A DNA stretch of 48,224 nt from Salinisphaera sp. (GTDB lineage: Bacteria > Pseudomonadota > Gammaproteobacteria > Nevskiales > Salinisphaeraceae), in assembly GCF_002729955.1 (NCBI RefSeq), contig NZ_PBYA01000043.1, positions 1-48,224 on the forward strand, given 5' to 3'. The translations under genes and the position numbers were made by a program. Below, piece by piece: positions 43,010 to 48,224 of the stretch (its first letter is position 1; every line of letters begins with the position of its first letter). Under the pieces are notes generated by a model that made no database searches, was not told the DNA's origin, and worked only from the letters and a program-made list of their open reading frames with translations.

Positions 43010-44623
43010 ATGGATACGGGCAAACGCGTCGACGAGCTCGAAGAGCGCTACGATTTCGACTACGAGATAGGGGAAGACAATATCCACCCCTGGGGGTTGG
43101 AGCTGCATAACCCGGTCTTTATCTGGAGTGCCGTGCTGATCGTGCTCTTCGTGATCGGCTCCATGCTCTTTCCCGACATCGCCAAAAGCGGCCTGTCCGG
43201 TGCCAAGACCTGGGTCATAAACAGCTTCGACTGGCTGTTCCTCAGTGCCGGCAACGTATTCGTCCTGTTCAGCCTCGCGCTGATCTTTCTTCCCCACGGC
43301 CGCATCCGCCTCGGCGGCGAAGACGCCGTGCCTTCCTTCTCGCGTCTGTCCTGGTTCGCGATGCTCTTCGCCGCCGGCATGGGCATCGGGCTCATGTTCT
43401 GGAGCGTGGCCGAGCCGGTGGGCTATTTCACGGAATGGTCCGGTACGCCGCTCAACACGCCCGGCGGCGACGAAGCCTCCAAGACAGCCGCCATGGGCGC
43501 GGTGATGTACCACTGGGCGCTGCACCCGTGGGCAATCTACGGCGTGGTCGCGCTTTCGCTCGCGTTCTTCTCCTTCAACAAGGGCATGCCGCTGTCGATT
43601 CGCTCGACCTTCTACCCGCTGTTCGGCGAACGCGTCTGGGGCAAACTCGGCGACGTCATCGATACGCTGGCCGTGGTCGCCACCATCTTCGGGCTGGCCA
43701 CCTCGCTTGGCTTTGGCGCCCAGCAGGCCGCGGGTGGTATGGAATTCCTGTTCGATATCCCGGCCAACCTGCCGCTGCAAATCGGCATCGTCGCCGGCGT
43801 GACCGCCGTTGCGCTGGTTTCCGTGCTGCGCGGTATCGATGGCGGCGTGAAGCTGCTCAGCAATATCAACATGGGCGTGGCCGGGCTGCTGCTGCTGTTC
43901 GTCATCGTCGCCGGTTCCGTCGTCGCATTCGCGGGCAACCTGCTGACCACCTACACCGGCTACGCCGAGTATCTGCTGCCGCTGAGCAACCCCCTCGGGC
44001 GCGACGACGAAACCTTCTACCACTCCTGGACCATCTTCTACTGGGCCTGGTGGATTTCCTGGTCGCCGTTCGTGGGCATGTTTATCGCCCGCGTCTCGCG
44101 TGGCCGGACCGTGCGCGAATTCCTCACCGCGGTGCTCATCGTGCCCACCGTCGTCACCGGCATCTGGATGAGCGCATTCGGCGGCGTCGGCGTGGACCAG
44201 GCCATGAACGGCGTCGGCTCGCTGGCCAGCGGTATTCAGGATTCGTCGCTAACCCTGTTCCGCATGCTGGAGAACCTGCCGTTCACCGCCGTGACGTCGT
44301 TCCTGGCAATCGCACTGGTCCTGGTGTTTTTCGTGACCTCGTCCGACTCCGGCTCGCTGGTCATCGACACCATCACCGCCGGCGGCAAGACCGAAGCCCC
44401 CACCTCCCAGCGCGTATTCTGGTGCGCCGCCGAAGGCTTCATCGCCGCCGCGCTGCTGATGGTCGGCGGCTCCGACGCCCTCGAAGCCCTCCAGTCCGCG
44501 GCGGTCACCACCGGCCTGCCCTTCACGCTCATCCTGTTGCTGATGTGCTATTCGGTACTCAAGGGCCTGAACCACGAGTACAAGCTGCTCAAGCTCAAGG
44601 ACGCGGAAACGGCGACCGGCTGA
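43010..44623 (+). CDS. BCCT family osmolyte (betaine/choline) transporter
   Basis: I choose the ATG at 43010 because GGGGGTG precedes it; the frame opens 45 bp earlier without a good site. The 537 residues begin MDTGKRVDELEERYDFDYEI and contain twelve helices. BCCT hallmarks are AAGMGIGLMFWSVAEPVGYF (the GMGIG sodium-coupling motif), FNKGMPLSIRSTFYPLFGER, and the signature FYWAWWISWSPFVGMFIARV followed by SRGRTVREF. The protein should import glycine betaine, choline or ectoine with Na+ during salt stress. A strong bidirectional terminator follows. Confidence 0.95.
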   Translation: MDTGKRVDELEERYDFDYEIGEDNIHPWGLELHNPVFIWSAVLIVLFVIGSMLFPDIAKSGLSGAKTWVINSFDWLFLSAGNVFVLFSLALIFLPHGRIRLGGEDAVPSFSRLSWFAMLFAAGMGIGLMFWSVAEPVGYFTEWSGTPLNTPGGDEASKTAAMGAVMYHWALHPWAIYGVVALSLAFFSFNKGMPLSIRSTFYPLFGERVWGKLGDVIDTLAVVATIFGLATSLGFGAQQAAGGMEFLFDIPANLPLQIGIVAGVTAVALVSVLRGIDGGVKLLSNINMGVAGLLLLFVIVAGSVVAFAGNLLTTYTGYAEYLLPLSNPLGRDDETFYHSWTIFYWAWWISWSPFVGMFIARVSRGRTVREFLTAVLIVPTVVTGIWMSAFGGVGVDQAMNGVGSLASGIQDSSLTLFRMLENLPFTAVTSFLAIALVLVFFVTSSDSGSLVIDTITAGGKTEAPTSQRVFWCAAEGFIAAALLMVGGSDALEALQSAAVTTGLPFTLILLLMCYSVLKGLNHEYKLLKLKDAETATG

Positions 44624-44647
44624 GCCTTGCACACCAAGGTGAAATGA

Positions 44648-44684
44648 AAAACGGGGCAGGTGCTTTGCGCATCTGCCCCGTTTT
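44648..44684. terminator. Strong bidirectional terminator between BCCT and the oxidoreductase gene
   Basis: AAAACGGGGCAG (44648-44659) pairs with CTGCCCCGTTTT (44673-44684); the stem extends to 16 bp with GTGC/GCAT (one G-T pair) and a 5-nt loop. T-runs are present on both sides, so it can end both convergent transcripts. Confidence 0.88.
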
Positions 44685-44810
44685 CGTTTGCAAGCCGACC
44701 CTGTGTAGGGACAAAGCGGACCAGCATGCGACGAGCAGCCGGGGCCATCACAAGGTTCCCACCAGGCGCGCTTGACGCCGGGCACCGACACGACGGCCTA
44801 CGGCCTCACG

Positions 44811-46028
44811 CTAGCTCAGCGCATCAACCACATCGCCCACCGCACCTTCCAGGGTGGTTTTCGTACCCAGCAAAACCCACTGATGCTGGCGCTGCAGGCC
44901 GCGATAGGCCGCGTGCGACACATGGCCCGAAATACGAACGTAGTCGTTTGTGGGCCCAACAACCAGACCGAGGTCGCCACCGTTACCAAACGACATGAGC
45001 ATGCCCTTGTCGCCGAAAGAAAACGCCGTGGGGGCCCTACCATCGAGATAAGCCGTGATCTGCTCAGACAGGTGCTCAGCCTGCTGGCTGGCAACCTGGG
45101 CCGTGGCGGGCCATTCGGCCTGCGGGCACGCGCTGCAATCACCGATCGCGAAGATATCGTCGTAATCACGGCTTTGTAGCGTGTCGCGAATCAGCCATTG
45201 CTGGGCGTCGTTGGTGGCCAGCGCGTCGATGCGCGAGGCCAGCGGCGGGCCCACGCGCCCCGCCGCCCAGACCGTCATGTCTGCATCGAAGCGATCACCC
45301 GATTCGGTTTTCACGCCGTCGGCCTGTACCTGGGCGATCTTCTGCCCGGTATGAATCCGAATACCCAGATCCGCCAAGCGCGAACGCACGTCTTCACGCG
45401 TACGGTCATCGTCGATGACGGGCATGAACGTCGAACTCGCCTCGATGAGATGAATCTCCAACGTCTGCGGCAACCCGCTATCCGGGCTGGCGACCACCTC
45501 CGGATTGCTGGCCAGATAACCGGCGAGCTCCACGCCGGTCAGCCCGCTACCTACGATCGCTACACGTGCCGGGCGCGGCGGCTGGGCCGCCGCCTTGTCC
45601 AGCGCGGCGGTGAAACGCTGGTACAGCGCCGGGGCATCCGGGTAGCGATCGAGCATCACCGCGTGCTCTTTGACCCCCTCGACGCCCAGATCCGGCGTCA
45701 CACCGCCCACCGCCAGCACCAACAGTCGATAATCGTGCGTGCTGTCGTCATCGAGGCAGATGGTTTTCGCTTCGGCGTCGATATCGGCGAGCGCGCCCTG
45801 TTCGAAGACAAACCCCCAGCGCTCGGCAATATCCTGATACGGAATCTCCCCCAGCTCGCCCTTGCTCGCGCCCGCGGCCAGCTCGTGTAGCCGCGGCTTC
45901 CACACATGGCTGGCCGCCTGATCGATCAACCGGAGCGGGCCACAGCCGGCACGCGCCAAACGGACCGCCAGCTCGGCGCCGCCCGCACCGCCGCCAACGA
46001 TGATGATCTCTTGGTTGGGTTCACTCAT
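44811..46028 (-). CDS. FAD-dependent pyridine nucleotide oxidoreductase, NDH-2-like
   Basis: The 405-residue protein has an N-terminal FAD-binding fold (EIIIVGGGAGGAELAVRLAR), a second Rossmann motif for NAD(P)H (VAIVGSGLTGVELAGYLASN), and the second FAD motif near the C-terminus (DIFAIGDCSACPQAEWPATA). LAVGGVTPDLGVEGVKEHA and the short C-terminal segment (HQWVLLGTKTTLEGAVGDVV) resemble type II NADH:quinone dehydrogenases. The usual amphipathic membrane-anchoring tail is not obvious. It would transfer electrons from NADH to quinone without pumping protons; a ferredoxin-reductase-like role cannot be excluded. Confidence 0.88.
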   Translation of the reverse strand: MSEPNQEIIIVGGGAGGAELAVRLARAGCGPLRLIDQAASHVWKPRLHELAAGASKGELGEIPYQDIAERWGFVFEQGALADIDAEAKTICLDDDSTHDYRLLVLAVGGVTPDLGVEGVKEHAVMLDRYPDAPALYQRFTAALDKAAAQPPRPARVAIVGSGLTGVELAGYLASNPEVVASPDSGLPQTLEIHLIEASSTFMPVIDDDRTREDVRSRLADLGIRIHTGQKIAQVQADGVKTESGDRFDADMTVWAAGRVGPPLASRIDALATNDAQQWLIRDTLQSRDYDDIFAIGDCSACPQAEWPATAQVASQQAEHLSEQITAYLDGRAPTAFSFGDKGMLMSFGNGGDLGLVVGPTNDYVRISGHVSHAAYRGLQRQHQWVLLGTKTTLEGAVGDVVDALS

Positions 46029-46337
46029 CTAACCGCCCTGTCGTATCCGTTCGTTTCCAGCCGGCACCCGACAACGCGAAGCGCGATGGCGGCATCGAGC
46101 GATCAGCCGGCAATGCTGTTCGCTCAGCTTGCCCGATCCCGTAGCCATGCGCGATGAAACATTTTTCGCCGGCTGGGAATATCCTTATGGCATTCGCGGC
46201 GCCGACTGTTGCGATGATGGGCGCTTGAATCCACCCAGCTTGACGCATAATGCACGACTTGGCCTTCAAGCCCTCGTAATCTAACGTCCGAAATAGCAGA
46301 GACATCTCATACTGTCCCCGAATTGCCAGTTGGGCTA
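46029..46337. other. 309-bp gap containing the left inverted repeat copy
   Basis: The oxidoreductase promoter must lie at its left end. Overlapping short frames occur on both strands: plus from ATG 46147 (starts MRDETFFAGWEYPY, 45 codons) and minus from 46305 (starts MSLLFRTLDYEGLK). Neither is recognisable. The plus-strand frame stops at 46284, directly before the inverted repeat, as the IS gene does at the other copy, so it could be a remnant of a mobile element. Confidence 0.4.
46286..46323 (+). repeat. Left copy of an inverted repeat flanking the DUF945 gene
   Basis: GACATCTCATACTGTCCCCG (46301-46320) is identical to the minus strand of 48128-48147. The 15 bases outside it (46286-46300, GTCCGAAATAGCAGA) match the other copy at 11 of 15. 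It ends 18 bp from the DUF945 stop codon. Confidence 0.85.
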
Positions 46338-47699
46338 TTACGCTCCGCTTCCCAAAAGCATCACCATAATCTGTCGCGCCGCACTCGGCGGTAGCGTTCT
46401 GCCATTAAACGCCAGACTGTTGTCCTCATAGTCGGCGACAAGGCTATAGCGGCCGTTATTTACACTTACGAGGTTGGCGTTCACCCACTCATTGATGGTG
46501 AGCCGCGCCTGATACGGCGAGGGGCCAGTCTCAACAATACTATCCAGCAAGCCTTCATCGACGAATCCGGCTGCACTGAGCTGCAAACGCTGCGCAACGC
46601 GCTGCGCGGGCATCATAAATTGGCGCGCGCGCTTGGACAGCGGTTCGCCCAGAGTCACCGTGACACCCATACCGACGTCGCCCTGTTCCGTCTGGATAGC
46701 TGGCACATCCAACTCGACCTGCGATTCGGTATCAAATGCGGCAATCAGGTCTTCGATAAAGCTCTTCTGTTCTGCTACGGACAACTCTTCCCATGTCGCA
46801 TCCCCGCTCGCTTCGAACGAGCCAGCGACACGCGCAAGGGCGTCCAGACGCAGGCCGTCCATTTTTAAGTGCGCAGACGCTGCGACCAAATCGATCTTTT
46901 CTTCCTCGGAGATATACGGGTTCTCGACCTCGATATCACTCAGGTCGACGTCCACGTGCCACGAGCCGCGATCATCATCGAAGGTAACGATGCTGTTGAT
47001 GTTGACGGCCACTGACCCGGCCCGCCCGTCGGCCCCGTTGAAACTGATCTGTGCGATCGATAGCTCGTCGCTACCACTGCCTAGCAACGAGCGCAGCATC
47101 GGTTGTTCGAAGTTGGTATTGAGGCGCGCGCTCCCCACCGTGCGCGCGTCGCGTAGGGACGCCTCGCCGAATGCACCGGATATGAGCGCGCTGGGTATCG
47201 TTATCTCGTATGTCTCTACCGCGTCGTCAGTTTCGTAGACGCCATACAAACCGCCCCACTTGACGTAGACGTGCCGACCGTCTTCAAGCCTGGCCGTGCC
47301 TTCGGCAACGGGGGAGCGCGCTTCGATCCTGAACGTCTCGTCGTCCGTGATCCAGCTATCGATACGCAACGGTGTTTCACCGAACAGGTTCAGCAGATCC
47401 GGGGATTGGTCGCGAGGGGCGCTACTCACGATGTGGGTTTGGCTTACGCCCGGAATCAACGGATGGTTGATCTTATTCTCAAACCGGACCTCGAATTCGT
47501 TGTATACGATGTCCAGCTGCGCCTGCGAGCCCAACCACCCTCGCTCATAGGATTTGATGGTGGCTTTGATATCACCGGTCTGATTGATATCGGCGATTGC
47601 AGCACGGAACTGGCTTTCAACCTCGGCGCCGGTCATGTAAGGCACTAGTCCGGCGACGGCCACTACAAACACCAGCACAATGGCTAAGATCTTTTTCAT
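46338..47699 (-). CDS. DUF945/YdgA family protein
   Basis: The ATG at 47699 follows GGGGGA; the frame upstream adds 78 unlikely residues. The 453-residue protein begins with a signal anchor (MKKILAIVLVFVVAVAGLVP). The YdgA-like motif YMTGAEVESQFRAAIADIN and YERGWLGSQAQLDIVYNEFE follow. The body is beta-rich (HPLIPGVSQTHIVSSAP; DVDLSDIEVENPYISEEEK; WEELSVAEQKSFIEDLIAAF). E. coli YdgA has an unclear envelope role. Several lines of this gene are only about 47-57% G+C by my count, lower than its neighbours. It is bracketed by an inverted repeat pair and lies beside an IS3-like end, so recent transfer is likely. Confidence 0.85.
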   Translation of the reverse strand: MKKILAIVLVFVVAVAGLVPYMTGAEVESQFRAAIADINQTGDIKATIKSYERGWLGSQAQLDIVYNEFEVRFENKINHPLIPGVSQTHIVSSAPRDQSPDLLNLFGETPLRIDSWITDDETFRIEARSPVAEGTARLEDGRHVYVKWGGLYGVYETDDAVETYEITIPSALISGAFGEASLRDARTVGSARLNTNFEQPMLRSLLGSGSDELSIAQISFNGADGRAGSVAVNINSIVTFDDDRGSWHVDVDLSDIEVENPYISEEEKIDLVAASAHLKMDGLRLDALARVAGSFEASGDATWEELSVAEQKSFIEDLIAAFDTESQVELDVPAIQTEQGDVGMGVTVTLGEPLSKRARQFMMPAQRVAQRLQLSAAGFVDEGLLDSIVETGPSPYQARLTINEWVNANLVSVNNGRYSLVADYEDNSLAFNGRTLPPSAARQIMVMLLGSGA

Positions 47700-47964
47700 A
47701 TTTCCCCCTAGTACAAATAGCCGCCAGCGCCCATGCCTGGCGATTCCGAGGCATTCGACTACGCGCGTCAGCCGGGTAACGCACTGCCTGTCGGCAATGT
47801 TCTTATGGACCTTCCCCTGCATCGGCCCCTCAACACGCTGGTTTAGTGGAGCGTGCGAATTTTGTGAGGATTCTTTAGCTTGTCCATGACCGCATACGAC
47901 GGTTCGCCCGCCTGCCGGCGCGGGTTTTACCAAGCCATGAGGATGTAGCCGAACAGGTCGTCGG
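47700..47964. other. Leader region of the DUF945 gene
   Basis: The region holds the DUF945 ribosome site and promoter. On the minus strand a 13-codon ORF (MTDDLFGYILMAW) overlaps the end of the upstream fragment as ATGA (start at 47968). Nothing else is recognised. Confidence 0.35.
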
Positions 47965-48147
47965 TCATAGTGCGGCGGTCGAGCTCATACCGGTATCATC
48001 AACCGGGTTGGCCGAGAGCGTCGGCTCGGGCGGCGTTTCAAGCGGCTCGCCGGGTTTCGAGAACTCGTCGGCGCAGGCCACGTAGTCGATCAAGCGGTCC
48101 AAACCGTCGCGGTCAAGTATGGGGTTCCGGGGACAGTATGAGATGTC
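47965..48147 (-). pseudogene. Truncated ORF of unknown family next to the IS end
   Basis: A frame open across the inverted repeat reads DISYCPRNPILDRDGLDRLI, then DYVACADEFSKPGEPLETPP and stops after GMSSTAAL. Codon use looks like real coding sequence from RDGLDRLIDY onward. I read it as the 3' end of a gene cut by the mobile element on its left side (minus-strand sense). I do not recognise the family. Confidence 0.35.
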
Positions 48148-48162
48148 CCGACTTTTTCGGAC
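48125..48162 (-). repeat. Right copy of the inverted repeat, probable IS end
   Basis: The minus strand of 48128-48147 is identical to 46301-46320. Moving outward, GTCCGAAAAAGTCGG (minus strand, 48162-48148) resembles the ends of IS3-family elements (AAAAGTCGGGACA), and the transposase stop codon lies 8 bp further on. The true IS boundary may be the GGGACA at 48144 or the far side of the repeat. Confidence 0.7.
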
Positions 48163-48169
48163 AGCCAGA

Positions 48170-48224
48170 TCAGGGGTTAGTGGCTAGCTTACGTTCGTAG
48201 TTTTCGGGCGTTTGATAGTTCAGC
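48170..48224 (-). CDS. IS3-like transposase, C-terminal fragment
   Basis: Only the last 17 codons are in the window: LNYQTPENYERKLATNP and a stop at 48170. The pattern (A)LNYQTPExYExxL is typical of the C-terminus of IS3-family OrfB integrase-type transposases. The rest of the element lies to the right, beyond the window. The stop is 8 bp from the conserved repeat, as expected for the IS right end. Confidence 0.55.
   Translation of the reverse strand, partial: LNYQTPENYERKLATNP

Noticed and set aside
43435-44775. 446-codon frame in another phase of the BCCT gene
   Set aside because: It is rich in Arg, Gly and His, a G+C-rich shadow of a gene whose BCCT signatures are unmistakable.
46147-46284. 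45-codon ORF ending just before the left inverted repeat
   Set aside because: It is too short and matches no family. An overlapping minus-strand frame is equally open, so I mention it only as a possible mobile-element remnant.

Overview
This 48 kb window is G+C-rich, densely coded chromosomal DNA, most likely from a halophilic or marine gammaproteobacterium; a Salinisphaera-like organism is my best guess. The basis is the gene content: a BCCT osmolyte transporter, paired acyl-CoA dehydrogenases behind a PsrA-like operator, DUF1244 and DUF3144 small proteins, a YdgA/DUF945 protein and many GGDEF/EAL proteins. The genus was not checked by any search. I see no rRNA, tRNA, CRISPR array or prophage.

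Layout. 1-1002: the end of a GNA1162/DUF799 lipoprotein gene and a secreted EF-hand protein. 1114-6494: lipid metabolism, with two acyl-CoA dehydrogenases in one operon, a BrkB/YihY membrane protein, a hot-dog thioesterase and a CurA-like reductase. 6495-6859 holds a structured non-coding element. 6860-13129: a SulP transporter, two DUF72 paralogues, a YoaK/DUF1275 membrane protein, a diguanylate cyclase, DUF1244 and DUF3144. 13337-18984: a DUF917 gene closely followed by a PAS-GGDEF gene, an AEC transporter, and a CBS(x4)-PAS-GGDEF-EAL protein. 19232-25479: DUF2252, a DUF2231 + PQQ-type sugar dehydrogenase operon, an orphan lipoprotein and a LuxR-type regulator. 25582-35653: a DUF3089 hydrolase, a membrane PAS-GGDEF-EAL protein, a PAP2 phosphatase lipoprotein with an autotransporter-type strand repeat, DedA, a long MipA/OmpV-like outer-membrane protein, and a membrane diguanylate cyclase preceded by a G9 tract. 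35804-46028: an M48 protease, a TRIC/UPF0126 channel, a WG-repeat protein, an MscS channel, a frameshifted ZIP-like gene, a BCCT transporter and an NDH-2-like oxidoreductase.

46029-48224 looks accessory. A DUF945 gene of visibly lower G+C is bracketed by an inverted pair of perfect 20-bp repeats. The right-hand repeat abuts the 3' end of an IS3-like transposase gene that runs off the window.

Three themes recur. The first is cyclic-di-GMP signalling: five GGDEF proteins, two of them with EAL domains, each with a different sensory front end. The second is envelope and osmotic physiology: BCCT, MscS, TRIC, BrkB, DedA, M48 protease, an outer-membrane barrel and several lipoproteins. The third is fatty-acyl catabolism. 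I do not see one large unknown multi-gene system. The best leads are the repeat-bracketed DUF945 module, the DUF917/PAS-GGDEF pair, the G9 tract, the PAP2 hybrid lipoprotein, the structured element at 6499-6589 and an orphan terminator at 27079-27115.
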